Made by a program: the position numbers and the translations under genes. This document shows positions 46,297-55,246 of a DNA stretch of 64,000 nt, in pieces. The notes under the pieces are model-generated. The model was not told the DNA's origin, searched no databases, and saw only the letters and a program-made list of their open reading frames with translations. Position 1 is the first letter of the stretch, and the number at the start of each line of letters is the position of its first letter. The stretch is from the NCBI GenBank assembly GCA_028292485.1, contig JAQGMG010000004.1:62001-126000 (forward strand). The letters run 5' to 3'. The DNA comes from Rhodocyclales bacterium. Its GTDB lineage: Bacteria > Pseudomonadota > Gammaproteobacteria > Burkholderiales > Rhodocyclaceae.

Positions 46297-49200
46297 TCAC
46301 GGGCACTCGAGAATCATCACATCCTGCCCCGCGCTCACCGGGCTGCCCTCGCGTGCAAAAATCCTGAACACTTTGCCACTGCTTGCGGCCCTGACCGGGA
46401 ATTCCATTTTCATGGACTCGACGATCATCAACGTGTCGCCTTCGGCGACTTGCTGGCCTTCTTCGACTTCGATCTTCCACACATTGCCGGGCACGTGGGT
46501 CTGCACGAGTCGCCCGCCGAGGGGCAACTCGATCTTGTCCGTATCCACAATCGCGGCGTCGGCCTCGCCTACGTACTCGGCCTGTCCCGCTTCGCGCCAG
46601 CGTTCGCGTTCGGCATCGAACGAGGCCTGTTGCGCGTTCTTGAAAGCTGCAATCGACTCGGCATTGCTGGCAAGAAAGTTGTTGTAGTCGCGCAGCGAGA
46701 ATTCGCCTTCCTCGATCTTCAGGCGATAGCGGCCTGCGGGAAAGTCGCGGCGGATCTGTACAAGCTCTTCTTCGCTGACCGGGAAGAAGCGGATCTGGTC
46801 GAAGAAGCGCAGCAGCCAGGGTTTGCCTGGCTCGAATTCGAGCGCGCCGCTGTCGGCGTCGCGCCAGCGATTCCACATCTGCAGCGTGCGGCCGACGAAC
46901 TGGTAGCCACCGGGCCCTTCCATGCCATACACGCACATGTAGGCGCCGCCAATGCCAACGGCATTCTCCGGTGTCCACGTGCGTGCCGGGTTGTACTTGG
47001 TGGTGACGAGGCGATGGCGCGGGTCAACCGGCGTGGCGACCGGCGCGCCGAGGTAGACATCGCCCAGGCCCATGACGAGGTAGCTGGCGTCGAAGACGAT
47101 GCGCTTTACGTCCTCGACGGAATCGAGCCCGTTGATGCGGCGGATGAATTCGATATTGCTTGGGCACCACGGCGCGTCTGGCCGCACCGACTGCATGTAC
47201 TTGTCGATGGCGAGGCGGGTGGCGGCATCGTCCCACGACAGCGGCAGCCACACCGTGCGCGTTGGCACCACCATGTCTTCGATGGCCGGCAGGTCGCGCT
47301 GCGCGATCTGCAGCGTGTCGATGAGCTTGTCGCAGGGAATACGCCGCGAGTCATAGTGAATCTGCAAGGAGCGGATGCCTGGCGTGAGATCGACGATACC
47401 GGGCAACACGCCGGCATCGCGCATGGCCTGCATCTTGTTCATCAGGGCATGCACGCGGAAGCGCAGGTTGAGATCGAGGACGAGTGGCCCGAATTCGACG
47501 AGCAGGTACTTGTCGCCGGCCTGGCGGTATATGACAGCCGGTTTGTCCGACAAAGCCGTGGCGCGGCGAATTGCGGGCGTTGAGGTGTCGTTTGCTGCAG
47601 ACAGATCGAGTGCCGTGGGCAGTGCGGTCAGCGTGGCGATGGCGTGGTCCTGCGATTTCTCCAGCGCTGTTGCCTGTGTCGGCGAAAGGCGACGGAAGCG
47701 CAGCTTGTCGCCGGGCCGTAACTGGCCCATCTTCCAGCGCTCTGCCGCAACGATGGTGGCGGGGCAGACGAAGCCCCCGAGGCTGGGGCCGTCGGGGCCG
47801 AGAATGACGGGCATGTCGCCGGTGAAATCGATGGCGCCGATGGCATAGGCGTTGTCGTGGATGTTCGACGGATGCAGCCCGGCTTCGCCGCCATCGCGAC
47901 GTGCCCATTGTGGTTTCGGCCCGATCAGGCGCACGCCGGTGCGGCTGGAGTTGTAGTGCACTTCCCAGTCGGTGGCGAAGAACATGTCGATGTCTTCGTC
48001 CGTGAAGAAGTCCGGCGCGCCGTGAGGGCCGTAGAGCACGCCGATGTCCCAGTGGTGGGAAAACGTTGGGATTAGCTCCGCATGGAGTGCCCTCTCCCCT
48101 TGTGGGAGAGGGTGGCCTGAAAGGCCGGGAGAGGGGGGGCGGGGCGCGTGTAAAGGTGATTGTGCAGTCCCCTCTCCCCCCGCCCCTCTCCCCGCTGGGG
48201 CTAGGGGAGCCAAACCTGTGGTGTGCGACGCGATGTGCAGCATGTCGCCGACGCGCAAGGTGCGACCGGCGTGGCCGCCGAACTGGCCGAGCGTGAAGGT
48301 CGATTTGCTGCCGAGGTAGTCCGGCACATCGAGGCCGCCTTGCACGGCGAGGTAGGTACGCGCGCCGCCGCCGTCGACGGCGCCGATGTCGAGAATCGAG
48401 CCGGCTTTCACGGTATGCGATTGCCATAGCGCGATGGGCGCGCCATCCAGTGTCACCACCATGGGCGCACCGCAGAGGGCGATCACCGCATCGCAATGGA
48501 AGCGCATGCGCGGGCCGGTGAGCGTGCATTCCAGCGCCGCCGCGCCCTGGCTGTTGCCGACCAGTTTGTTGGCGAGGCGTAGCGCGTAAGGGTCCATCGG
48601 ACCCGAAGGTGGCACGCCGATATCCCAGTAGCCGGTGCGACCCGGCCAGTCCTGCACGGTGCTCTGCACCCCGGCTTCGATCACCTCGATGGCATGCGGC
48701 GCGTAGGCGAAGGTGTTGAGGTAGCGCGTGGTCTGCAGACCCGCGCCAAAGACATCGCCTGCAACGATGGCGCGCAGATAGTCGAGATTCGTTTCGATGC
48801 CGGACAGGTGCGTGCGGGCGAGGGCGTCGGCCATCTTTGCGACAGCCGCCTCGCGCGTGTCAGCGGTGACGATCAGCTTGGCGATCATCGGGTCGTAGTA
48901 GGGCGGCACTTCGCTGCCGCGCGCCACCCAGGTCTCGACGCGCGCGTCCTCGGGGAAGATCACTTCGGTGAGCACGCCAGAGGAGGGCTGGAAATTCTTA
49001 GCCGGGTCTTCCGCGTAGAGCCGCACCTGGATCGATGCACCCGACAGCTTCGGCGCGAGGCTTGTCAGTGGCGGCAGGCTACCGTGTGCAAGGCGTACCA
49101 TCCATTCGACGAGATCGACGCCACTGACTTGCTCTGTCACACCATGCTCGACCTGCAGGCGCGTGTTCACTTCGAGGAAGTAGAACTCGCCCGTCTGTGC

Positions 49201-50046
49201 GTCGAGCACGAATTCCACCGTGCCTGCCGAGCGATAGTCGAGTGCCTTGCCGAGGCGCACGGCGGTGCCGTGCAGGGACGTGCGCTGTGCGTCGGAGAGG
49301 CCCGGCGCGGGCGTCTCTTCGATGACTTTCTGGTTGCGTCGCTGCACCGAGCAATCGCGTTCGCCAAGCGCCAGCACCTCGCCCTCGCCATCGCCGAAGA
49401 GTTGCACCTCGACGTGGCGCGCATGCTCGACGTACTTCTCCAGGTAGATGCCGGCGTTCTTGAAATTGGCGCGCGCCAGGCGGTCGACGGACGCATACGC
49501 TTCAGCAAGTTCGCTCTCGTTCCACAACAGGCGCATGCCGATGCCGCCGCCACCCGCGGTGCTCTTGAGCATGACCGGATAGCCGATGCGTGCCGCTTCC
49601 GTGCGTGCGTGATCGGCGTCATCGAGCAGGGTACTGCCGGGTAGCAGCGGCACGCCGCTTTTCTCTGCAAGTTCGCGCGCCGTGTGTTTGAGGCCGAAGG
49701 CGATCATCTGCTCCGGTGTCGGGCCGATGAAGGCAATGCCTTCGCGCTCGCACTCGGCGGCGAACTCCGCGTTCTCGGAGAGGAAGCCGTAGCCTGGATG
49801 GATCGCGCCCGCGCCGCTCGCCTTCGCGGCCGCCAGAATCTTGTCGCTGCGCAAATAGCTTTCAGCCGCAGCAGCCGGGCCTATGCAAATGGCAACATCG
49901 GCCATGCCAACGTGGGCCGAATCGGCATCCGCTTCGGAGTAGACCGCGACCGAACGCATGCCGAGTTTCTTCAGCGTGCGGATGATGCGGCAGGCGATGG
50001 CGCCGCGATTGGCGATGAGGACCGTGTCGAATCTGTTGGAGGACAT
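46297..50046 (-). CDS. uca: urea/guanidine carboxylase (biotin-dependent), with in-frame repeat insertion
   Basis: A 1249-residue multidomain enzyme from the ATG at 50046. In order: biotin carboxylase (~1-450; [27 protein letters not shown]), carboxyltransferase AHS2-type (~460-800; [27 protein letters not shown]), AHS1-type (~850-1080; [20 protein letters not shown]) and a biotinyl domain at the C-terminus with Lys1213 in ESMKMEF. Family members carboxylate urea or, as shown for riboswitch-linked homologues, guanidine. The DUF1989 genes and guanidine-I riboswitch upstream favour guanidine. Residues about 609-653 are a foreign Gly/Pro/Arg-rich insert (see the repeat entry). No allophanate hydrolase follows. 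Confidence 0.92.
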   Translation of the reverse strand: MSSNRFDTVLIANRGAIACRIIRTLKKLGMRSVAVYSEADADSAHVGMADVAICIGPAAAAESYLRSDKILAAAKASGAGAIHPGYGFLSENAEFAAECEREGIAFIGPTPEQMIAFGLKHTARELAEKSGVPLLPGSTLLDDADHARTEAARIGYPVMLKSTAGGGGIGMRLLWNESELAEAYASVDRLARANFKNAGIYLEKYVEHARHVEVQLFGDGEGEVLALGERDCSVQRRNQKVIEETPAPGLSDAQRTSLHGTAVRLGKALDYRSAGTVEFVLDAQTGEFYFLEVNTRLQVEHGVTEQVSGVDLVEWMVRLAHGSLPPLTSLAPKLSGASIQVRLYAEDPAKNFQPSSGVLTEVIFPEDARVETWVARGSEVPPYYDPMIAKLIVTADTREAAVAKMADALARTHLSGIETNLDYLRAIVAGDVFGAGLQTTRYLNTFAYAPHAIEVIEAGVQSTVQDWPGRTGYWDIGVPPSGPMDPYALRLANKLVGNSQGAAALECTLTGPRMRFHCDAVIALCGAPMVVTLDGAPIALWQSHTVKAGSILDIGAVDGGGARTYLAVQGGLDVPDYLGSKSTFTLGQFGGHAGRTLRVGDMLHIASHTTGLAPLAPAGRGAGGEGTAQSPLHAPRPPSPGLSGHPLPQGERALHAELIPTFSHHWDIGVLYGPHGAPDFFTDEDIDMFFATDWEVHYNSSRTGVRLIGPKPQWARRDGGEAGLHPSNIHDNAYAIGAIDFTGDMPVILGPDGPSLGGFVCPATIVAAERWKMGQLRPGDKLRFRRLSPTQATALEKSQDHAIATLTALPTALDLSAANDTSTPAIRRATALSDKPAVIYRQAGDKYLLVEFGPLVLDLNLRFRVHALMNKMQAMRDAGVLPGIVDLTPGIRSLQIHYDSRRIPCDKLIDTLQIAQRDLPAIEDMVVPTRTVWLPLSWDDAATRLAIDKYMQSVRPDAPWCPSNIEFIRRINGLDSVEDVKRIVFDASYLVMGLGDVYLGAPVATPVDPRHRLVTTKYNPARTWTPENAVGIGGAYMCVYGMEGPGGYQFVGRTLQMWNRWRDADSGALEFEPGKPWLLRFFDQIRFFPVSEEELVQIRRDFPAGRYRLKIEEGEFSLRDYNNFLASNAESIAAFKNAQQASFDAERERWREAGQAEYVGEADAAIVDTDKIELPLGGRLVQTHVPGNVWKIEVEEGQQVAEGDTLMIVESMKMEFPVRAASSGKVFRIFAREGSPVSAGQDVMILECP
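48089..48220. repeat. intragenic GC-rich palindromic repeat inside the carboxylase gene
   Basis: CCCTCTCCCC..GGGAGAGGG and CCCTCTCCCCCC..GGGG palindromes lie inside the uca frame and are translated as a Gly/Pro/Arg-rich segment ([14 protein letters not shown] part). Related sequences stand in the gap at 50143-50272. The insertion keeps the frame open. Confidence 0.85.
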
Positions 50047-50142
50047 GCGTCTTCTCACTTGCTTGGCGCGGGTCGTCCCGCTGTTTTCGTTGCGCTTTAC
50101 GAGTCGTCTCGTGGCGCTAAATCATTCACCTTGCGTTGCAAC

Positions 50143-50272
50143 CCTCTCCCGGCCTACCGGCCACCCTCTCCCGCAAGCGGGCGAGGGAACGGCAACGTGA
50201 TGGCCGCGGCAGTTCCCTCTCCCAAGCATGGGAGAGGGTGGTCCGTCAGGACCGGGAGAGGGTGCTTTTCAT
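50143..50272. repeat. GC-rich palindromic repeat cluster (CCCTCTCCC/GGGAGAGGG)
   Basis: Two to three copies of the ACCCTCTCCCGGCC..GGCCACCCTCTCCCGC..GGGCGAGGG and CCCTCTCCCA..TGGGAGAGGGTGG type lie between the carboxylase start and the DUF1989 gene stop. It is the same family as the intragenic element in uca. Confidence 0.85.
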
Positions 50273-50937
50273 TCAGCATCCCAAACCAGAAACTGCACCG
50301 GCGTAGGGTTGTAGGCATTGCAAGGGTTATTCAACTGCGGGCAATTCGACACCAGCACCCATACGTCCATCTCGGCGCGCAGTTCAACGTACTTGCCCGG
50401 CGCAGAAACGCCATCGGCGAACTGCAAGCCGCCGTCTTCGGTGACCGGCACGTTCATGAAGAAATTGATGTTGGGCACAAGGTCGCGCTTGGTGATGCCG
50501 ACATCGGCGTGCTGGATGGCGAGCAGGTAATTGTCGCGGCAGCTATGCATGAACTTCTTCTGCAAGGCGTAGCGCACGGTGTTGCTCTCTGCCGCGCAGG
50601 CGCCGCCCAGCGTGTCATGACGGCCGCATGTGTCGGCAACAATCTTCAGCATCGCGTTGCCATCGTTGGAGTACAGCACCGAGCCGGTGGTGAGGTAGAT
50701 GCCACCCTGGCGCAGCATGGTGTCGGTGGCACTGTAGTGCTCGGACACGTCGTTGCGGTTGTAGAAGATGATGTCGGCGGCCTGGTTGCCTTCGAGGTCG
50801 ACGATGCGCAGCGTCTGGCCGCGTTTGACCTCGTGCAGCCAGGGTTCGCCGGCGGGCTGGCGGTGATTGAGCACGGCGCGGCTCGGGTCGAGTGCGCTTT
50901 CCTGGATGCGAATGGCAGTGGCTGTTGTCATGGTCAT
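50269..50937 (-). CDS. DUF1989 protein, urea-carboxylase-associated protein 2 / carboxyguanidine deiminase subunit
   Basis: A 222-residue DUF1989 protein. Conserved features are GQTLRIVDLEGNQAADIIFYN, HYSATDTMLRQGGIYLTTGSVLYS, DTCGRHDTLGGAC (putative metal-binding Cys/His) and NINFFMNVPV, CPQLNNPCN. Proteins of this pair were shown to be the carboxyguanidine deiminase (CgdAB) converting carboxyguanidine to allophanate in guanidine-responsive organisms. Which of the two is CgdA or CgdB I do not assert. It lies downstream of its partner, separated by a REP element. Confidence 0.9.
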   Translation of the reverse strand: MTMTTATAIRIQESALDPSRAVLNHRQPAGEPWLHEVKRGQTLRIVDLEGNQAADIIFYNRNDVSEHYSATDTMLRQGGIYLTTGSVLYSNDGNAMLKIVADTCGRHDTLGGACAAESNTVRYALQKKFMHSCRDNYLLAIQHADVGITKRDLVPNINFFMNVPVTEDGGLQFADGVSAPGKYVELRAEMDVWVLVSNCPQLNNPCNAYNPTPVQFLVWDAE

Positions 50938-50947
50938 GGCTCCTTAT

Positions 50948-51033
50948 CCGTCATTCCCGCGAAAGCGGGAATCCACCTGTGGCTCAAGGCTGCCCTATCA
51001 GGACAAGTGGATTCCCGCTTTTGCGGGAATGAC
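50948..51033. repeat. REP-like two-armed element between the two DUF1989 genes
   Basis: GTCATTCCCGCGAAAGCGGG and the inverted CCCGCTTTTGCGGGAATGAC lie around a spacer. It fills almost the whole 105-bp gap of the guanidine operon. Confidence 0.85.
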
Positions 51034-51042
51034 GAAGATTAT

Positions 51043-51846
51043 TCATAGATAAAGCATGTCGCTGTTATGGATCGCCCGTGCGTTCTCTGGCCGGAAGCGG
51101 CGGCAATAGTCGTCGGCTGCCGCAGATCCGCAACGCCACGCAACGAGTCCGACTTTCTTCGGCGCATATTCCGGATTCGGATCGAGCGCATGGGGGGCGG
51201 TGGAATAGGCGAGCAACACGTCCATGTCGAAGCGCAGTTCGACGTGGTCGCCGGCTTTGCAGTGATGCTCCGCAAAGCGGAAGCGGCCCTCTTCATCGAC
51301 GCTGACCTTGCTGAAGAGATTGACCGGCGCGATAAGGTCGCGCTTGTTGAGGCCGTGCTTGCCGATCTCGATCAGCAGGCCGTCCTTGCCGTTGCGGTAC
51401 ATCGCGTTGCGGTACTGCTCGAAGGCGCGCGTGCCGTATTTCTGTTTGAGCAGGTCCGCATCGAGCAGCGCGCCGAGCGGGTCGTGCCAACCTACCGTAT
51501 CGCTCGTGATCGAAGCCAGCGAACGACCCATATCGCTCATCAGCACATGGCCGCGTGTGTAGTGCGCCGTGTGCTGCGCCTTGAGCGAGTCGGGCATGTT
51601 GTAGCGCTCCAGTTTCTCGCGCGCCGAATAAAGTACGACGCTGGCATTTGCACCGGCCTCGAGTGCGACGAAGCGCAGCGCGCTGCCGCGCGGCATGACG
51701 AAAGACCAGTGCGCGCCCCCGGGTACGACCTCGGACCACATGACCTTGTCAGCAGACAATTCAGGTGCAAAGCGTTTCCATGCGGCGGGGGTGTCGACGG
51801 GATCAATGTCTGGAGGATTGGCGGGAATGTCAGTAAAAGTTTCCAT
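51043..51846 (-). CDS. DUF1989 protein, urea-carboxylase-associated protein 1 / carboxyguanidine deiminase subunit
   Basis: A 267-residue DUF1989 protein. It has the segments SALRFVALEAGANASVVLYSAREKLERYNMPDSLKAQHTAHYTRGHVLMSDMGRSLASI, DTVGWHDPLGAL and NLFSKVSVDEEGRF typical of the partner subunit. It shares the fold with the downstream DUF1989 protein and is expected to form a heteromer with it, deiminating carboxyguanidine in the cytoplasm. A single REP-like hairpin lies between it and the ATPase gene. Confidence 0.9.
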   Translation of the reverse strand: METFTDIPANPPDIDPVDTPAAWKRFAPELSADKVMWSEVVPGGAHWSFVMPRGSALRFVALEAGANASVVLYSAREKLERYNMPDSLKAQHTAHYTRGHVLMSDMGRSLASITSDTVGWHDPLGALLDADLLKQKYGTRAFEQYRNAMYRNGKDGLLIEIGKHGLNKRDLIAPVNLFSKVSVDEEGRFRFAEHHCKAGDHVELRFDMDVLLAYSTAPHALDPNPEYAPKKVGLVAWRCGSAAADDYCRRFRPENARAIHNSDMLYL

Positions 51847-51870
51847 GTGATTCGTGTCCTTTCATTCTCG

Positions 51871-51905
51871 TCATTCCCGCGAGTCTTGCAAAAATCGCGG
51901 GAATC
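51871..51905. repeat. REP-like single unit between ATPase and DUF1989 genes
   Basis: TCATTCCCGCGAGTCTTGCA..ATCGCGGGAATCC hairpin, the same family as the other REP elements, 25 bp upstream of the DUF1989 ATG (51846). Confidence 0.75.
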
Positions 51906-51960
51906 CGGTGGCGTTGATTCTCATCTTGTGTGCGCGGTCTTGTCTTTATGTCAAAGACAT

Positions 51961-52809
51961 TCAGCTATTCGCAAGCGCCGAGAGCTTCTCCAGTTGCTCC
52001 AGGTCAGTCTTCATGCCCGAGGTCTCGCGAATCCGGTCGAGGATTTCGAGTTTCATCTTCAGGAATTCCGGGCTGTGTTTCATGTTCTTGTCGCGCTTCT
52101 CGGGCAGCGGCACCTTGAAGACGGTGTCGATGCGCCCCGGCCTGGGCGCCATCAGCACGACGCGGTCGCCGAGGTAGATGGCTTCTTCCACGTCGTGCGT
52201 GACGAAGACGATGGTGGCGCGTTCGATCTTGTGAACCGCGCAGGTCAGGTCGTGCATTACCTCGCGCGTTTGCGCATCGAGCGCGCCGAAGGGCTCGTCC
52301 ATCAGCAGTATTTCGGGCCGCCCCATGAGCGCGCGTGCAATCGCCACGCGTTGCTGCATGCCACCGGAAAGCTGGTTCGGATAGGCTTGTGCCGAAGCCG
52401 TCAGGCCCATCAGATTGAGCAACGCATCGGCGCGGCCGGAGGCAGCTTCGACGTCGGCCGAGCTGCGGTTCTCGGTATGCGCCTTGAGCTGGCGGCAGAA
52501 ACGGATGTTTTCGCGCACGGTCAGCCACGGGTACAGGCTGTAGTGCTGGAACACCATCGCACGGTCGATGCCGGGTCCGTCGATGGCGTGACCATCGATA
52601 CTGATGTCGCCCGAGCTGAGTGTCTCCAGTCCGCCAATCATGCGCAGCAGGGTCGACTTGCCGCAGCCCGAAGCGCCGACGAAGGTGATGAATTCGTTCT
52701 GCGCAATATCGAGATTGGCATCCTGCAAGGCGACGACTTTCTTTTCGCCCTCACCGAATATCTTGTTGCAGTTGCGAATGGCGATCTTGGTCTTCGCGGA
52801 GGTGCTCAT
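51961..52809 (-). CDS. ABC transporter ATP-binding protein (nitrate/sulfonate/taurine type, guanidine operon)
   Basis: A 282-residue ABC ATPase. Walker [10 protein letters not shown], signature [15 protein letters not shown], Walker [14 protein letters not shown] and the H-loop [11 protein letters not shown] are intact. It belongs to the SsuB/TauB-like family. Such transporters under guanidine-I riboswitches are thought to import guanidine. The start ATG at 52809 overlaps the permease stop (TGATG arrangement). Confidence 0.94.
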   Translation of the reverse strand: MSTSAKTKIAIRNCNKIFGEGEKKVVALQDANLDIAQNEFITFVGASGCGKSTLLRMIGGLETLSSGDISIDGHAIDGPGIDRAMVFQHYSLYPWLTVRENIRFCRQLKAHTENRSSADVEAASGRADALLNLMGLTASAQAYPNQLSGGMQQRVAIARALMGRPEILLMDEPFGALDAQTREVMHDLTCAVHKIERATIVFVTHDVEEAIYLGDRVVLMAPRPGRIDTVFKVPLPEKRDKNMKHSPEFLKMKLEILDRIRETSGMKTDLEQLEKLSALANS

Positions 52810-53648
52810 CACTTGCCTCCCTTCAGCCATGGAAATGCGCGGCGATGCAGGAAGCGAAACATCTGGTCGATGCACAGACCGATCGCGCCGATGAGCAGGA
52901 TGCCGGCGAAGATCTTGTCAGTCTGCAGGAAGCGCTGTGCCTTGAGAATCGCGTAGCCGAGGCCCGAGCTCGCAGCCACCAGTTCGGCGACGACGAGGTA
53001 GGTCCACGCCCAGCCCATGGTGATGCGCAAGGTATCGACCAGTGCGGGCTTGGCCGAGGGCACAATCACTTTCTCGATCAGTTCCATGCGCGTGGCGCCC
53101 ATCGTCTGCGCCGCTTCGATCTGCGCCGTCGGCACGCGCCGCACGTCCTCCGCCACCATCAGCACCATCTGGAAAAAAGTGCCGATGAAGATGATGGCGA
53201 TCTTCGAACCTTCATCAATGCCGACCCACAGCATCACGAGAGGGATAAAGGCGACAGCAGGCATGTAGCGGATGAAATCGGTGAGCGGTTCGAGCAGCGC
53301 CTGCACTGGCCGGAAGGTGCCGATAGCCAGGCCGACGGGCAGGGCAACGAGCGCGGAGAGTGCCCAGCCGCCGACGACGCGATAGATGCTTATGCCAATG
53401 TCACTGGCGAGATTATCGTCGACCCACCACGTTGCGATACGCCGCAGCACATCCGGTGGTGCAGGCAGGAATACCTTGTTGACGCCACCGAACTCCGACA
53501 ACAGCCACCACCCGGCCAGCGGGACGATCAGCCCCAGCGCGGCAAGCAGCAGGTACTGACGCCGCGTGATCGGGCCGCGCACGCTCCATAGCAGTGAGCG
53601 TTTGCGCCGCGCTTGAACAGGCGTGACGGGTGGAACGAAGGCATCCAT
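52809..53648 (-). CDS. ABC transporter permease (guanidine operon)
   Basis: A 279-residue SsuC/TauC-type inner-membrane permease with about six helices. The conserved coupling-loop segment QIEAAQTMGATRMELIEKVIVPSAKPALVDTLRI is present. The start is the ATG at 53648 (MDAFVPPVTP). It lies 85 bp after the substrate-binding protein, and a hairpin stands in this gap. Its stop overlaps the ATPase start. Confidence 0.93.
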   Translation of the reverse strand: MDAFVPPVTPVQARRKRSLLWSVRGPITRRQYLLLAALGLIVPLAGWWLLSEFGGVNKVFLPAPPDVLRRIATWWVDDNLASDIGISIYRVVGGWALSALVALPVGLAIGTFRPVQALLEPLTDFIRYMPAVAFIPLVMLWVGIDEGSKIAIIFIGTFFQMVLMVAEDVRRVPTAQIEAAQTMGATRMELIEKVIVPSAKPALVDTLRITMGWAWTYLVVAELVAASSGLGYAILKAQRFLQTDKIFAGILLIGAIGLCIDQMFRFLHRRAFPWLKGGK

Positions 53649-53690
53649 GGGGCGTCCTTGCGACGTAATTCGAACAGCGGTTTCAGTGGT

Positions 53691-53727
53691 GTGCGCGTTG
53701 CGGGTTTTCTCGGGCTCCAACGCGCAC
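53691..53727 (-). promoter_or_regulatory. intercistronic hairpin between substrate-binding protein and permease genes
   Basis: The stem GTGCGCGTTG / CAACGCGCAC has a 17-nt loop. Hairpins after binding-protein genes commonly stabilise the upstream mRNA and lower downstream expression; that role here is inferred. Confidence 0.45.
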
Positions 53728-53733
53728 GGCCGG

Positions 53734-54747
53734 TTACTTTTTAGCGGCTTCCTGGGCAATAGAGGCATCCACGCCCTTGGCGAAATCCGGTTTGCCTTCG
53801 ATCAGCTTGTTCTCGGCGAGAAACTTGGCGATGGTCGGGCCGACAGCTTGCAGCGACTTCGGCGTTGAGGCGCTGCCCAGTGCTTCGAGGTTGGCCTTCT
53901 CGTCGAAGAAGCGGGTACCCGGCAGGAAGACCTTGTACTCATCCGGCTTCATGCTGACGACCTTGGACATGATCTTCGCAGCCTCATCCGGTTGCTCGCG
54001 GATGAACTTCTCGGTGTCATACCAGGCCTTGACCATGCCGACGAAATCCTTGCGATGTGCCTTGATGGATTTCTCCTGCGCGACCAGCAGATCGGGCACG
54101 AGGCCGGGCATGTCCTTCGACGTGAACAGTGCCGTGCCCTTGCCGCTGGCCTGGATCTGATTCACCCACGGGTTCCACACGACAGCCGCATCGACACGGC
54201 CGGCGAGGAAGGCCGCGGCTGCATCGCCGGCTGCCAGATTGACGATTTTCACGTCCTTCTGCGTCATGCCGTTCTTGGACAACGCGATGGCCAGCACGAA
54301 GTGCGAGACGCTGAACTGCTCCAGCGCGACGGTCTTGCCCTTGAGATCGGCAAAGCTCTTGATTTTCGGATTTACCATGACGGCGTCATTGCCGGCAGAG
54401 TTGTCGTTGACCAGGATGGTCTTGAGCGGCAAGCCCTTGGCAAGCGGGCCGAGCGTGTCGGACCAGGTCTGGGAATTGGCGTCGAGCTGGCCGGAGGACA
54501 GCGCCGAGATGGAGTCCGTGTAATTGGCGAACCACACCAGTTTCACGTCGGCGCCGTATTTCTTGAAGAAGCCTTTCTGCTCGGCGACATACCACGCCAC
54601 CCAGCCGGGCCAGTCGGACAGGCCCACCTTGACTTCGGCCATGGCCGGCGTGACGAATGAACATGCCAGCAAGAGCGTTAGCGCACGGGCGTAAAGCGAA
54701 GGCCGGAAGAAATTCAGGACAAACTGCAGAGCGGATTTCAGAGACAT
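53734..54747 (-). CDS. ABC transporter substrate-binding protein, putative guanidine-binding
   Basis: A 337-residue periplasmic binding protein of the NMT1/SsuA type. The ATG at 54747 has the Shine-Dalgarno AGGAG six nt upstream. The signal peptide ends at TPAMA (residue 37). The mature part starts EVKVGLSDWPGWVAWYVAEQKGFFKKYGADVKLVWF, and contains FADLKGKTVALEQFSVSHFVLAIAL and AVVWNPWVNQI. It is the first gene behind the guanidine-I riboswitch, so guanidine is the likely ligand, although the family is usually annotated as nitrate/sulfonate/taurine. Confidence 0.92.
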   Translation of the reverse strand: MSLKSALQFVLNFFRPSLYARALTLLLACSFVTPAMAEVKVGLSDWPGWVAWYVAEQKGFFKKYGADVKLVWFANYTDSISALSSGQLDANSQTWSDTLGPLAKGLPLKTILVNDNSAGNDAVMVNPKIKSFADLKGKTVALEQFSVSHFVLAIALSKNGMTQKDVKIVNLAAGDAAAAFLAGRVDAAVVWNPWVNQIQASGKGTALFTSKDMPGLVPDLLVAQEKSIKAHRKDFVGMVKAWYDTEKFIREQPDEAAKIMSKVVSMKPDEYKVFLPGTRFFDEKANLEALGSASTPKSLQAVGPTIAKFLAENKLIEGKPDFAKGVDASIAQEAAKK

Positions 54748-54748
54748 G

Positions 54749-54757
54749 CGAGGCTCC
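54749..54757 (-). promoter_or_regulatory. Shine-Dalgarno segment complementary to a switching strand of the riboswitch
   Basis: The RNA segment GGAGCCTCG (54757-54749) contains the Shine-Dalgarno of the first gene. It is the exact reverse complement of CGAGGCTCC (54835-54827) inside the aptamer, offering a 9-bp sequestering helix. Confidence 0.6.
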
Positions 54758-54798
54758 TGTCGGGTCGGAATAAGGGCGAGAGGGCGCTTGTATAGAAG

Positions 54799-54931
54799 CG
54801 AACCTCCCGGGCTTTTATCCCTCCGTGGAGCCTCGATGAGATGGCAAAGACTGCTGCCAGGCATCGAAGCCGGAAACTCTCGGACCAGGCACCGCAGTGC
54901 GCGTGTTGATGAAGCGGCCGGAACCCTAGTT
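54799..54931 (-). promoter_or_regulatory. guanidine-I (ykkC) riboswitch
   Basis: Read on the minus strand, the highly conserved blocks appear in the correct order. These are CTAGGGTTCCG (54929-54919), GGTCCGAGAG (around 54885), and, after a variable stem, ACGGAGGGATAAAAGCCCGG followed by GAGG (54825-54802). The long P-stem GCTTCGATG / CATCGAGGC (54870-54862 with 54837-54829) is present. This is a typical ykkC subtype 1 aptamer. It controls the guanidine transport and carboxylation operon downstream. Confidence 0.95.
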
Positions 54932-54945
54932 TCCCTTCAAGAAGC

Positions 54946-54984
54946 GGACTGTCGTCGCGGACTGTCGTCGCAGACTGTCGTTAC
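54946..54984. repeat. three 13-bp tandem direct repeats upstream of the riboswitch
   Basis: GGACTGTCGTCGC occurs at 54946-54958, again at 54959-54971, and degenerate (AGACTGTCGTTAC) at 54972-54984. They are located 15-55 bp upstream of the aptamer, where the promoter should lie. Confidence 0.75.
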
Positions 54985-55223
54985 AACTGCCGCCCCTCTC
55001 GACGACTATCCTAGCAGCAAGTGTGCCATTTCTGGTGCACTGATTGTTTTGGTTTGCAGAGCCGCTGAATGTCAGCGTGGAGCAGACATTTGTATGCCAA
55101 AGGCATTGTGATGCATGTCGCGCTACCTTTCGTGACTGCACCAATTCGGAGAAATATCTTGTTGTTCGCACCGCTGTGGATCATGCCGCATCGTTCGGCT
55201 TGCTTCGCGGAAAGCTCCGGAGT

Positions 55224-55246
55224 GAATGTGCACCCAATGTGCACCT
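55224..55246. repeat. AATGTGCACC direct repeat pair upstream of porin
   Basis: AATGTGCACCC and AATGTGCACCT stand directly side by side, followed by a weaker AATATGCG. They lie about 125 bp upstream of the porin ATG and may be an operator. Confidence 0.4.

Noticed and set aside
50100-51910. CRISPR array
   Set aside because: The repeats are palindromic, irregularly spaced and of the dispersed REP and CCCTCTCCC types, without unique regular spacers or cas genes.
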